Positions 1 to 9,079 of a stretch of DNA of 64,000 nucleotides are shown here, in pieces; position 1 is the stretch's first letter; each line of letters begins with the position of its first letter. This DNA is from Deltaproteobacteria bacterium (GTDB lineage: Bacteria; Desulfobacterota; BSN033; UBA1163), in contig VGRY01000001.1 of the NCBI GenBank assembly GCA_016875195.1, positions 60,560-124,559 of the forward strand, written 5' to 3'. The notes beneath the pieces were generated by a model. It saw nothing but the letters and a program-made list of their open reading frames with translations. It did not search any database and had not been told where the DNA came from. Both the position numbers and the translations under genes were made by a program.

Positions 1-29
1 TCTATCCTTTGTAGTAAGATAAATTTGAG

Positions 30-2201
30 ATGTTGAGATTCAATGACATTTTGGACCGGTTGGCCTCCTACAATCCCAATGCCGACACAGACCTCCTTAA
101 AAAGGCCTATGTCTTCTCCGCCAAAGTCCATCTTGGCCAGGTCCGCTTATCCGGCGAACCTTACCTCACTCACCCACTTGAAGTGGCTGGCATTCTCACC
201 CAGATGCGACTCGATGTCGCCACCCTGGCCACGGGCCTTCTCCATGATGCTGTTGAGGACACCTTAACCACACCCGAGGAGATCCGCGAAAACTTCGGAG
301 GGGAAGTTTCCCAGCTGGTCGAAGGATTAACCAAGATCAGCAGGATGTCGCTCAAGTCGTCCGAGGAAAGTCAAGCGGAAAATTTCAGGAGGATGATCCT
401 GGCCATGGTGAAGGATATACGGGTTATCCTGGTCAAGCTCGCTGACCGCCTCCACAATATGCGGACGCTTCAATACCACACTCCGGAGAAACAGGCGGAG
501 ATCGCCCAGGAGACGCTCGATATCTATGCTCCATTGGCGAATCGCCTTGGTATTGACTGGATCAAAACAGAGCTGGAAAATCTTGCCTTTAAGCACCTCT
601 ATCCGGATATCTATGGAGAGATACAGCAAAAGATCGCCAAAAAAGAGAAAGAGCGGCATCGCTATATCGAAGAAGTGAAGCGAACCCTGATGAAGAAACT
701 TTACGAGAATAAGATCAAGGGAGAAGTGGCCGGCCGGCTCAAACAGATATACAGCATCTATCTCAAGATGAAGGATCAGAATATCGATTTTGATCAGGTC
801 TACGATATCACGGCCTTCCGGGTCGTCGTCGAAAGCATCAAGGATTGTTATGATGTTCTGGGCATCATCCACTCCATCTGGAAACCCATCCCCGGTAAAT
901 TCAAAGACTATATCGGTCTCCCCAAAGAGAACATGTACCAATCGCTCCACACCGCTGCCATCGGACCATACGGTGAACGGATTGAGATACAAATTCGAAG
1001 TCAGGAGATGCATCGGATTGCCGAGGAAGGCATTGCCGCTCACTGGAAATATAAAGAAGGGAAACCCTTAGACGAAGCGGATGACAAACGGTTTACATGG
1101 CTGCGACAGCTCCTCGAATGGCAGCGCGATCTGAAGGATGATCAGGAATTTATTGAAAGCGTCAAGGTGGACCTCTTTCCTCACGAGGTCTACATCTTTA
1201 CCCCAAAAGGCGAAGTGAAAGAATTTCCTATTGGGGCTACTCCGGTCGATTTCGCTTACAGCATCCACTCCGATATCGGAAATCATTGTATTGGGGCAAA
1301 AGTGAATGCAAAGATCGTCCCCCTGAAATATGAGTTTAAAAGCGGAGATACGGTTGAGATCCTGACTTCTCCTAATCAGAAGCCGAGCAAGGACTGGCTC
1401 AAGTTTGCCAAAACCTCGCGGGCTAAAGCCAAGATCCGGCAGTGGTTCAAATCCGAGGAGAGAGAAAAATCAATTGCCCTCGGGAAAGAGATCCTGGACA
1501 AGGAACTCCGAAAATATAATCTCTATCAGGCCAAGTTGATGAAGTCTGGAGAGCTGGCAAGGGTAGCCGGAGAATTCAGCTTCCAAGCGGCAGAGGATCT
1601 GATCGCCGCTGTCGGTTACGGAAAGGTCACTGCCAACCAGATCATTGGAAAAATCCTTCCTCCTGAAAAGTTAGAGCAGAAAGAGGAACAGGACGAAAGC
1701 CGTTTGAAAAGTCTTATTCAAAAAATCACCCGGACCGGACAGAAAGACGCTCTCCTCATCAAGGGAATCGATAACGTGATGGTCCGCTATGCAGGGTGCT
1801 GCAACCCCGTCCCGGGAGATAGGGTCGTGGGGTTTATCACCCGGGGACGCGGCGTCACCATCCATTCGATCGATTGTCAGTCCATGGTGGATGAAGACCC
1901 GAATAGGAAGGTAGAGGTCGAATGGGATTCGACAAAGGAATACAGTTATCCTGTCCGGATCCGTATCTATTCTGAGGACAAGAAGGGATTGCTGGCAGAG
2001 ATCAGCAGCTCCATTGCTTCTAACGAAGCCAATATCACCAATGCGAGAGTGGAAACGACGGATGACCGGAGGGCCATTGGGACTTTCGAGCTGCAGATCC
2101 GGGATTTAAACCATTTGAAAAAAGTGATCAAAAGCCTTGAAAAGATAAAAGGGGTTCACCGCGTGGAAAGGATGAAAATCGAATCACAGGGAGAAGCCTG
2201 A
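30..2201 (+). CDS. rel: Bifunctional (p)ppGpp synthetase/hydrolase (RelA/SpoT, Rel family)
   Basis: Makes and degrades the stringent-response alarmone (p)ppGpp in the cytoplasm. The 723-residue length and domain order fit long RSH enzymes: HD hydrolase domain with an intact HDAVED motif near residues 72-77, synthetase domain around 240-350 (GKFKDYIGLPKENMYQSLHT region), TGS domain around 390-450, and a C-terminal ACT domain around 650-720. The intact HD motif together with a complete synthetase domain suggests a bifunctional Rel rather than a synthetase-only RelA. The start MLRFNDILDRL matches the usual family N-terminus, although the Shine-Dalgarno is weak and only 29 bases precede it. The gene runs toward rpmB; the two share a palindromic octamer array between their 3' ends. 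Confidence 0.95.
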   Translation: MLRFNDILDRLASYNPNADTDLLKKAYVFSAKVHLGQVRLSGEPYLTHPLEVAGILTQMRLDVATLATGLLHDAVEDTLTTPEEIRENFGGEVSQLVEGLTKISRMSLKSSEESQAENFRRMILAMVKDIRVILVKLADRLHNMRTLQYHTPEKQAEIAQETLDIYAPLANRLGIDWIKTELENLAFKHLYPDIYGEIQQKIAKKEKERHRYIEEVKRTLMKKLYENKIKGEVAGRLKQIYSIYLKMKDQNIDFDQVYDITAFRVVVESIKDCYDVLGIIHSIWKPIPGKFKDYIGLPKENMYQSLHTAAIGPYGERIEIQIRSQEMHRIAEEGIAAHWKYKEGKPLDEADDKRFTWLRQLLEWQRDLKDDQEFIESVKVDLFPHEVYIFTPKGEVKEFPIGATPVDFAYSIHSDIGNHCIGAKVNAKIVPLKYEFKSGDTVEILTSPNQKPSKDWLKFAKTSRAKAKIRQWFKSEEREKSIALGKEILDKELRKYNLYQAKLMKSGELARVAGEFSFQAAEDLIAAVGYGKVTANQIIGKILPPEKLEQKEEQDESRLKSLIQKITRTGQKDALLIKGIDNVMVRYAGCCNPVPGDRVVGFITRGRGVTIHSIDCQSMVDEDPNRKVEVEWDSTKEYSYPVRIRIYSEDKKGLLAEISSSIASNEANITNARVETTDDRRAIGTFELQIRDLNHLKKVIKSLEKIKGVHRVERMKIESQGEA

Positions 2202-2203
2202 AG

Positions 2204-2316
2204 TAGTCATATAGTCGTATAGTCTCATAGTCAAATAGTCTTATAGTCTTTTAGTCCAAAAACGATAAAACATTAAGACTATACGACGATACGACTATTT
2301 GACGATACGACTATTA
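2204..2316. repeat. Palindromic array of 8-bp units between rel and rpmB
   Basis: Positions 2204-2256 hold seven head-to-tail units of form NNATAGTC (first truncated, last variant). Positions 2277-2316 hold five units of the reverse complement, GACTATNN or GACGATNN. The halves can pair into one long hairpin between two convergent genes, so it may act as a bidirectional terminator or mRNA 3' protector. The 8-bp period and lack of spacers exclude a CRISPR. Confidence 0.85.
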
Positions 2317-2320
2317 AAAA

Positions 2321-2512
2321 TCAGGCGGCTTTGGTGATCGCACCGGAGCGAAGGCAACGGGAACAGATCTTCACCTGAACCGTCCGTCCTTCTTTAATCG
2401 CCTTCACCTTGTGGAGGTTGGGATACCAGACTTTTCGGGTCTTATTGTTGGCGTGACTCACATTGTGTCCAAAAACAGGCCCCTTGCCACAGATTTCACA
2501 CTTCTTTGCCAT
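2321..2512 (-). CDS. rpmB: 50S ribosomal protein L28
   Basis: Structural protein of the large ribosomal subunit. The 63-residue protein starts MAKKCEICGKGP and carries two CxxC pairs (CEIC near the N-terminus, CSRC near residue 51), so it is the zinc-binding (C+) form of L28. It lies downstream of gspD on the same strand, but a plausible sigma-70 promoter in the 103-bp gap suggests independent expression. Short but strongly recognisable, including the GHNVSHANNKTRK segment. Confidence 0.96.
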   Translation of the reverse strand: MAKKCEICGKGPVFGHNVSHANNKTRKVWYPNLHKVKAIKEGRTVQVKICSRCLRSGAITKAA

Positions 2513-2539
2513 TTCATAACCTCAGTTATAATTTATTTA

Positions 2540-2568
2540 AAACTAACACACCCCTACTCAGAATTCAA
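2540..2568 (-). promoter_or_regulatory. Candidate sigma-70 promoter of rpmB
   Basis: On the minus strand TTGAAT (2563-2568) and TAGTTT (2540-2545) are separated by 17 bases, about 28 bases upstream of the L28 start codon. Only the -35 box is a good match, so this is tentative. Confidence 0.4.
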
Positions 2569-2615
2569 CCCCTCCATCGAGGGCGGTGACGAGGAACCGT
2601 ATGGTTGATCCGGGC

Positions 2616-4835
2616 CTATTTCTTTCCCTCCTCCTTCCCCGCTTTATCCTCCCATTTTTTCAACTCCTTCTTGAGTCCCTCTAGTTTTTCTTTGAACTCA
2701 TCCGTAACGGTCCGCGATTGGAGATGGTCGGTGATGATGTGAGGGGTCATTAAAAGGATCAACTCTCTTTTCTTATCTCCATAGTCGTGAGTTCCAAAAA
2801 GCGCGCCAAGGAGGGGAATTTTACTCAAGAGTGGAACACCCCCTTTATTTCTTTTTATTTCTCCTTCCATCAGTCCACCGATGACGATCGTCTGCCCTTC
2901 CAGCACGGACAGAACGGTTTTGGCCGTCGTTTTATTGAAGAATGGAACATCCGGACGGCCAAAAACAGTTTTCACATCTGCATTGCTTTTCTCGACCTGG
3001 ATCTCCAGTGTGATTAAACCTCCATCACTGATACGGGGAGTAACGGTGAGAATGATACCAACATCTTTGTATTCAATTGAACCTTCAACAAGATTAATTG
3101 GAGAAGTGGAGGTCGTTGTGTAAGTATTGGTTAAGATGGGTTCTGAAGTTCCGATTTGAATTTTGGCCTCCTTATTATTTGAAGCCAGAATGTGAGGTGA
3201 AGAGATCACGTTCAACCGGTTGTCAGCGGCTGCTGCATGAACTGCAGCGGATACCCTTCCTCCCAATTCAACGATAGAATATCGAATAAATTTTTCTGTC
3301 GGAAGGGCTGCGCTGAAAGGATCGGCAGGAGGCCTTGATCCCATGACAACTTCCTGGGCATTTGGAGTTTTGCTCGAGAGGAACCTCGCCCATTCAATCC
3401 CGTATTTGACCGAATCGTCAAGGGAGATATCCGCGAGGAAAGTTTCAATTAAAACCTGTTTCGGATAGATATCGAGCTTCTTGATCGTTTCAAGAATACC
3501 TTTATAATCTCTTGCGAAGGCTCTAATGACGAGCGCATTGTTTGTTTCATCAACGGCAATATTGATTTCCCCTTCTGGAGCGGCCCCTCCCTCAGCAGGG
3601 GGTTGGGGAGTAGCAGGGGGGGTTCCAGGGGGCAAGGGTTTCACACCTCGAGGTGTGGCGTCTGCGACTTTCTGTTTAAACTCCTCTTTCTTCTCTTTGA
3701 TTCCCATGAAGATCTGTTTTAAGACATCGGCAAGGTCCTTGGCCTTCATATTCTGGACGTAATAGACAAAGACACCTAACTTGGTTGCCTCTGCTGGAGC
3801 CCGATCCAGCTCCCTGAGCCATCCCTCTACTTTTTCGAAGATGTTGGGAATGGAGCTTACGACAAGCAGCGAATTGACCCTGATGATGGGGGTGAAGGTG
3901 ATCCCGACGCCTCTGCCTGACTTCACGGAAACCTCGAAAGACGAGAAGATACGTTCCATCTCTTTGGCAATTTCCGCGACATCGGCGTTAAGAACAGGGT
4001 AGATTCGCACCCTCAAATCGCTGAAGATGTCCATATCAAAAAGCCCGACCATCTCCAGAGCCTTTCTCACATTGGAGGCAATGTCTCCCAGGATCAGAAG
4101 ATTATGGGGAGGATGCTCCACGATATCCGCACCATCGGAGAGGAAAGGTTTCAGTAGTTTCGAGACTTCGGTCACAGGGATATATTTCAGGGGAATGATC
4201 TGAATCATATATCGCCCCTCAGGACTCAATTTCCCCGGCTCGATACGGTCCGCGGGAGGGATATATAATTTTTTAGCATCGCTGAAGGGAACGATCTCAT
4301 AAAGGTTGTCTTTCTTGACTGCGGTCGCTCCATTGAGCCTCAGAATAGATTGGAAAATAGGCAGAATCTCGTCTGCCGTAATCTGACCGGTTGTTCGGAT
4401 CGTGACCACCCCTTTGACGCGCGGATCAACAAGGTAATTAATCTTCAGAATCTCTGCCATGACCCGGATCACTTCATAGATATCGGCATTATCAAAGTTG
4501 AAGACAACTCCCGGGCCGCTCCGTGGCTCCGCAGGTCTTGTGGGAGCCGGAGGGGTTATCGTTGGATAAGGACGAGTGGGTGGGGCCGTTGCCGGGGCTG
4601 TTGGCTGAGCAACAACTGGAAGAGTGGGCTGGGGAGGAGTTGAAACCGCTGGGCCAGCCTGACTTGCGGTTGGCTGTAATGGCTTTTCAACCCCGGGTTG
4701 AGCCACTCCCGTTTCTTTCTTCATTTCCTTCCCACTCGGCTTGGACTTCACACTCTTATCCATCCCCGCGCATCCAATAATCCCAGTGATCAGAAAGAGT
4801 ATGAGAATTCCTCTCCAAATAGTTCGTGTTCCCAT
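2616..4835 (-). CDS. gspD: Type II secretion system secretin GspD
   Basis: Outer-membrane channel of the type II secretion system. 739 residues: N-terminal signal ending in a lipobox-like IIGC with Cys at residue 22, a Pro/Thr/Ala-rich linker (about 35-105), N0 domain starting VVFNFDNADIYEVIRVMAE, N1-N3 domains, then the secretin core with the VGIILTVTPRIS and VPLLSKIPLLGALFG motifs and a C-terminal charged tail. It is the last T2SS gene of the minus-strand operon, 17 bases after gspC. The predicted lipid anchor would allow a pilotin-independent route to the outer membrane, as known for liposecretins such as HxcQ; that part is inference. Confidence 0.95.
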   Translation of the reverse strand: MGTRTIWRGILILFLITGIIGCAGMDKSVKSKPSGKEMKKETGVAQPGVEKPLQPTASQAGPAVSTPPQPTLPVVAQPTAPATAPPTRPYPTITPPAPTRPAEPRSGPGVVFNFDNADIYEVIRVMAEILKINYLVDPRVKGVVTIRTTGQITADEILPIFQSILRLNGATAVKKDNLYEIVPFSDAKKLYIPPADRIEPGKLSPEGRYMIQIIPLKYIPVTEVSKLLKPFLSDGADIVEHPPHNLLILGDIASNVRKALEMVGLFDMDIFSDLRVRIYPVLNADVAEIAKEMERIFSSFEVSVKSGRGVGITFTPIIRVNSLLVVSSIPNIFEKVEGWLRELDRAPAEATKLGVFVYYVQNMKAKDLADVLKQIFMGIKEKKEEFKQKVADATPRGVKPLPPGTPPATPQPPAEGGAAPEGEINIAVDETNNALVIRAFARDYKGILETIKKLDIYPKQVLIETFLADISLDDSVKYGIEWARFLSSKTPNAQEVVMGSRPPADPFSAALPTEKFIRYSIVELGGRVSAAVHAAAADNRLNVISSPHILASNNKEAKIQIGTSEPILTNTYTTTSTSPINLVEGSIEYKDVGIILTVTPRISDGGLITLEIQVEKSNADVKTVFGRPDVPFFNKTTAKTVLSVLEGQTIVIGGLMEGEIKRNKGGVPLLSKIPLLGALFGTHDYGDKKRELILLMTPHIITDHLQSRTVTDEFKEKLEGLKKELKKWEDKAGKEEGKK

Positions 4836-4852
4836 GATCCATTCTCCCTTCT

Positions 4853-5737
4853 CTATGGGCTCCCCTGCCCCTCGGGTTGACCCGGAGGCTGTGGAGTGGG
4901 AATTCCTGGTGTAGTTGGTACCACCCGACTGCCCCTTCTTGGAAGATAAATGGGTGCCGTAGGAGACGTTGTCGGCGTGGTCGGAGTTGGGGGCATAACC
5001 GACCCAGGTGTTACAGGCTGAGGAACTGGTGCTGAAGTCACCGGTCTCTGAACCTCTGGCCTTGGAAATGTTGGGGGCGTTGGAGTTGTCGGGGGCATTG
5101 GAGGCCCTGGAATCCCCGGCCTAGGTGGTTCAACAATGGGCCCCGGCGAAGGCCCTGGAAGAGTAGTGGTCACGACTGCTGGCTTGGTCTCCGTTTTAAC
5201 AACCGTCCTCTGCTTTGGCTTGGACGGATCGTTAAGGAGAACATCAAAGGAATCGCCCTCTCCTTCCAGGACAATCCGATCCGGCATGATCTTTGTAAGT
5301 CGATATTCTCCGATCTGCTCCCCTATCCTGAGGGTCATAATCTCCCTCTCTCCTTTTTTTATAACTCTTCCTGTTTGAACAAGGGAGGCCGCTTGATAAT
5401 CCCCTGCAAGAGTCACCCCATATAAAACGATCTGAGGTCTCACTTGAGGTTTTTTGGCGGCTTCCGGCGCTGAAAAAATTGGGAATTCCTTCCTTTCGGG
5501 GTTGAAGATATTCTTTTCAGCCAACCCGGTGTATGGCATATTCGATGGCCCGCTGTTGGTCCCGGGCGGTGGCGAAGGCACCTCCACCTTCTTATCCTTT
5601 TGGAGTTCCGGTTTTTTGGCCTCATCTCTACCGAATGCAAAAGGAATAGCAACGGTCCAGGGCTCACCACTTCCTGTGGCCAAAAGAATCAAGATTGCGA
5701 GAAGCAAGATCAACCTATTGAATTGATGATCTTTCAT
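4853..5737 (-). CDS. gspC: Type II secretion system inner-membrane protein GspC-like
   Basis: Links the inner-membrane platform to the secretin. 294 residues: one N-terminal membrane segment (about 8-30), a homology-region domain beginning GLAEKNIFNPERKEFP and running to about residue 175 (PQIVLYGVTLAGDYQAASL, LRIGEQIGEYRLTKI), then more than 100 residues of Pro/Thr-rich low-complexity sequence instead of the PDZ or coiled-coil C-terminus found in classical GspC. The start overlaps the gspM stop by four bases. The Pro-rich tail may span the periplasm toward the Pro-rich N-terminus of GspD. Confidence 0.8.
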   Translation of the reverse strand: MKDHQFNRLILLLAILILLATGSGEPWTVAIPFAFGRDEAKKPELQKDKKVEVPSPPPGTNSGPSNMPYTGLAEKNIFNPERKEFPIFSAPEAAKKPQVRPQIVLYGVTLAGDYQAASLVQTGRVIKKGEREIMTLRIGEQIGEYRLTKIMPDRIVLEGEGDSFDVLLNDPSKPKQRTVVKTETKPAVVTTTLPGPSPGPIVEPPRPGIPGPPMPPTTPTPPTFPRPEVQRPVTSAPVPQPVTPGSVMPPTPTTPTTSPTAPIYLPRRGSRVVPTTPGIPTPQPPGQPEGQGSP

Positions 5738-6339
5738 CTTTCCCTCCCTTTTCCTTTCACCTCACTCATCTTCATCAATCCGGAGATGACAAAACTTCCT
5801 TGAATATTATTGGGCATCCTCGGATTGGGGACGAGGAGATCCATATCCGATATCATCAATTCCTTTTCATTGTTTTCGATATCATGAATGAATTGGGTCA
5901 GGCTCAACATATTGTTCACAGGGTTGAAATCGGTGTGAACCGAAATCTTTCTGTACGGAAGAATGTCCTTTGGTTCCAGAACCCTAAAACTCCGGATGGT
6001 CATCCCGTTCTTCTCCAGAAGCTTCTTCACCATATCCTGCAGATGGGCGGCGCCCAGTTGAGGGGTTTCCCCGGGAAGGAAGCGGTTCTGAACCTCTTCA
6101 TGCTTCTTCTGTACCAGGCTCAGTTCTTCTTCGACGGTCTTTCTTTTTTGAAGAAATTCTGAATATTTTAACAGTACCTTTTTCTTCAAGGCAATCTCTT
6201 CTTCCATCTTCCGGGTGGATTCAACCATGGGAAAAATCCCAAGGGAGAGAATGAGAACAATGAGGACCACCCCGATCAGAATCCAGAAGATCCGTTTTTG
6301 TGAAATCTTAATTTTCCGCAAAAAAAAGAGCTGTCTCAA
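5734..6339 (-). CDS. gspM: Type II secretion system protein GspM / PilO-like
   Basis: Inner-membrane assembly-platform component pairing with GspL. 201 residues: short cytoplasmic N-terminus, membrane helix around 17-38 (IFWILIGVVLIVLILSLGIF), a coiled coil of about 50 residues (STRKMEEEIALKKKVLLKYSEFLQKRK region), then a ferredoxin-like PilO/GspM fold. Four-base overlaps with gspL upstream and gspC downstream indicate translational coupling. Family assignment rests on architecture and position more than on signature residues. Confidence 0.8.
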   Translation of the reverse strand: MRQLFFLRKIKISQKRIFWILIGVVLIVLILSLGIFPMVESTRKMEEEIALKKKVLLKYSEFLQKRKTVEEELSLVQKKHEEVQNRFLPGETPQLGAAHLQDMVKKLLEKNGMTIRSFRVLEPKDILPYRKISVHTDFNPVNNMLSLTQFIHDIENNEKELMISDMDLLVPNPRMPNNIQGSFVISGLMKMSEVKGKGRER

Positions 6340-7760
6340 GGGCTTGTCTTCCTTGCTTCGATTCTCGCTTTGATTTTGAACCGTTCCTTCTCCAGTGCCC
6401 CTTCGGGTTTTACCTGCCTCTCTTTGGTCACCGGAGCCATAAACTCCACCTTATCAAAAAAAGGGGATTTATCAATCAATGAGATGAGGTCGGACGCAGA
6501 ATCCGCAAACCCGCTAATCTCAACCTCTTTCCCATTGTATTTTAAATTCCAAACCCACGCCGTTGGAGGTAAAAGGCGGGTCAGTTCTTTGAGCATTTCG
6601 ATCTTGCTGATCTCTTCCGAGTGAATCTTCTCCAATTCGGCGAGCTCTTTGCTAAGGGATTCCCGCTGTTTCTGTAGCTTCTCGACCGTTTCCACCTCTG
6701 GTTTTCTCTTTTTGATCTCCTCGTTGAGGTATCTCAACTCATCGCGATACTGGTAGTAACTCTTCCCCCCCTGAAGGACTCCGATCAGAACCGCCAGAGA
6801 GATGGAAAGGATGAGGAGAAACTTCCCGATCGGCCTTTCCCTCTTCTTCATCTCCGTGGGAAGGAGAGTGAGAGGAATCTCGGGTTGAATCACCCCGGCT
6901 AAAGGAATTCCGACCGAAGCATAGGCCTTCGAAATCAAGGACGAATTACCGGGTAGTTTCATCCGATCCATCGGCGGCGTGAAAACACCGTTAATCCCGT
7001 CTATCTTCTTCAAGGAGGCCACGAGGGCTTCATCCGCATCGAACCCAAAGATAAAAAAGTTTGGCTTTGCAGAAGGAGTTTCCACTCTTAGTCGTTGATA
7101 GGTCTCCACCATCTTCAAACCCGCATCTTCCGGAGCCGTAGGGAGATGGAAACTCTCTTTCCAAACCGTTCCTTCCATCAGGTTCATTTCAAAATAGGGC
7201 TCGTTCACATCGAACAGAACAGAGACCTCCTTCTCTCCAGCGGGTCTATTAAAAGTGAATAGGTTGAGGCCGGCGATCGATGGAATCTGAATGGAGAGAG
7301 GTCTAATCCCAACTTTTTTTAACAAAGAGAGGTAAGTGTCAATATCCGATTTCTTCGCGAAAACGGCAATGAGAGAAATCCATTCCTTCTCTTCTTTAAG
7401 AAGGTGATAGTCCAGATAGACATCCTCTTTTTCAAAAGGCGTATATCGAGGCGTCTCATACTCAAGGACCTTTCGCAGGTTCTCCCGGGTAGCGATGGGA
7501 AGTCGGATAAATCGGACCACTGTCTTCGCCCTGGGAATTGCAACCGATGCCACATCCCTTTTGATGCCATGTTTCAGGATGAAACCATTGATTAGGCCCA
7601 CCGCCTGAGTCTCCCATTCCTCCTTCTGCTCTTCCGACGGTATAGGATGGATGGCGCAGTCCACCACCCTGATCTTCCCCGGAGATTTCCTCAGCAGCGT
7701 GAAAACCAGGTGATTCGGCCTGAAATCAATCCCAAAACCGCTACGGAAAAGTGGCATCAC
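6336..7760 (-). CDS. gspL: Type II secretion system protein GspL (PilM/PilN-like)
   Basis: Cytoplasmic actin-like plus periplasmic platform protein that couples the GspE ATPase to the pseudopilus machinery. 474 residues: PilM-like actin fold from the N-terminus (FGIDFRPNHLVFTLL, then VASVAIPRAKTVVRFIRLP) to about residue 290, a membrane segment around 312-330, a coiled coil, and a PilN-like periplasmic domain (LTRLLPPTAWVWNLKYNGKEVEISG). It combines in one chain what PilM and PilN do separately in type IV pili. A 314-bp repeat-filled gap separates it from gspK. Confidence 0.88.
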   Translation of the reverse strand: MMPLFRSGFGIDFRPNHLVFTLLRKSPGKIRVVDCAIHPIPSEEQKEEWETQAVGLINGFILKHGIKRDVASVAIPRAKTVVRFIRLPIATRENLRKVLEYETPRYTPFEKEDVYLDYHLLKEEKEWISLIAVFAKKSDIDTYLSLLKKVGIRPLSIQIPSIAGLNLFTFNRPAGEKEVSVLFDVNEPYFEMNLMEGTVWKESFHLPTAPEDAGLKMVETYQRLRVETPSAKPNFFIFGFDADEALVASLKKIDGINGVFTPPMDRMKLPGNSSLISKAYASVGIPLAGVIQPEIPLTLLPTEMKKRERPIGKFLLILSISLAVLIGVLQGGKSYYQYRDELRYLNEEIKKRKPEVETVEKLQKQRESLSKELAELEKIHSEEISKIEMLKELTRLLPPTAWVWNLKYNGKEVEISGFADSASDLISLIDKSPFFDKVEFMAPVTKERQVKPEGALEKERFKIKARIEARKTSP

Positions 7761-8074
7761 GACCCCTCGGTTGCTATCGATAGAAGTTACTCCCCTTCAT
7801 CCCTCTGAACCTAAGCTTATCCTTACCCATAAGTCAGACTCCTGGACACGGGGGATATCATGTAGCTAAGCCGTGGTAAAAATCCGAAATCCGAATATCG
7901 GGCGAAGCATCCGTCTCTGATCAATCCGAAACAATGACCAAAATTTAAATTTCAAATGACCAAAACGTGTTTTTGTGGTCTGTTTGTTTCGAATTTGGAA
8001 CATTTGAAGTTCGGATTTATTTCGAATTTTGTGCTTCGATATTCGAATTTCCAATCCCTTGCCTTCATCTCCCC
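7761..8074. repeat. Inverted-repeat element between gspK and gspL
   Basis: This gene-free stretch is mostly one imperfect palindrome. The left arm (about 7880-7966) and right arm (about 7980-8050) are built from short recurring words such as AATCCGAA, CAAATGACC and CGAATATCG, present in one arm and reverse-complemented in the other. A related partial copy lies at 54318-54396, sharing GAAGCATCCG-like and GATCAAT(C)CGAAACAAT words. No gene seen. Confidence 0.7.
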
Positions 8075-9079
8075 TTACCAGACCGCATCAATCCACTGAA
8101 TAATTTTATAACCCTTTTTTTCCCGCGCGTCGATTTTGACGATCGCCTTCAGGCTCCGAACCGCCTCCCCCTGACCGATGGCTGTTGATTCGATCGTATA
8201 ATACGCCCTCCTGGGCTGGTAAACAATCCAACCTCCGATTTCCCCGATGAAAGGGGCCATCTCCGGAACACGCCGGACCATATCCACTTGGTTCTCAAAC
8301 GGTTTCTCTTCTCTCGCTTTGACCAACCGTTGAGCAACATCCTTGGGAATTCCCCAAACCATTCTCATCACCAGGGAAGAGGCGCTATTGATATCGACCT
8401 GCTCTCCGGAGGCGTAGATAGAAAAGATAGCCTTCAGCCCAATCTTTTCCGACTTTCCATCCTCCTCCTGCTTCCTCTTCCCATGGAAGAGATCCCGTGT
8501 CACTCCCTTGATGAGCAACAGTTCCTCAATCGTATCAAGGTTCCCATTCTTGCACTCGTAAGGGTTGGGAAGGGATTGGTAGTAATCATTCTCTGCTCCG
8601 TTGAGGCGGTAGAAATCATCAGGGTCCCTCCAGTCCAGGATGGAGTCAACGACGACGTCTCTTGCTTCCCCCACGAATCCCATATTGCCGATGATCTTCC
8701 TGAGCAGAGTGTCTGAAACGGTATTGATATTGATCTTTCCGTCCTCTCCCAGTATCCTGACTTCACATTTCCCCATGCTGGATGAAATCGTGTTGGGCCT
8801 TCCATCCGTGCGCCACTCTTCTTTTCCAGGAGGAATCTCCTCTATTTTCATCACCTTTCTTTTCTGTTGGATACGGGAATCATGTTTGTAGATCAACTCG
8901 ACGATGGCCCGTTGAAGCCCTCCATCGGCTAATGCGTAAAGGGAAGCCTCCTCTTTAAAGTTCTTCGCGAGATTCGCTTCGGTCCTCATCCCGAAACTGA
9001 ACTCCAGAACAACAACGGAGAGGATCGCAATCACCCATAACACCATGATCAGGGCAACGCCTGTTTCTCCCTTTTTCAC
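8075..9079 (-). CDS. gspK: Type II secretion minor pseudopilin GspK
   Basis: Large tip pseudopilin of the T2SS pseudopilus. 334 residues: a prepilin-type N-terminus with cleavage expected after TG (GVALIMVLWVIAILSVVVLEF helix) and, as typical for GspK, no glutamate at mature position 5. A large globular region follows, with DWRDPDD and LNGAENDYYQSL segments characteristic of the GspK alpha domain, and a SAM-like helical region (INSASSLVMRMVWGIPKDVAQRLV). The start overlaps the gspJ stop by four bases. Confidence 0.95.
   Translation of the reverse strand: MKKGETGVALIMVLWVIAILSVVVLEFSFGMRTEANLAKNFKEEASLYALADGGLQRAIVELIYKHDSRIQQKRKVMKIEEIPPGKEEWRTDGRPNTISSSMGKCEVRILGEDGKININTVSDTLLRKIIGNMGFVGEARDVVVDSILDWRDPDDFYRLNGAENDYYQSLPNPYECKNGNLDTIEELLLIKGVTRDLFHGKRKQEEDGKSEKIGLKAIFSIYASGEQVDINSASSLVMRMVWGIPKDVAQRLVKAREEKPFENQVDMVRRVPEMAPFIGEIGGWIVYQPRRAYYTIESTAIGQGEAVRSLKAIVKIDAREKKGYKIIQWIDAVW

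Noticed and set aside
327..1043. Long minus-strand frame inside the rel gene
   Set aside because: Lies wholly antisense to conserved Rel domains; sequence has no recognisable protein features.
2204..2316. CRISPR array
   Set aside because: Units are 8 bp with no spacers and reverse orientation halfway; no cas genes nearby.
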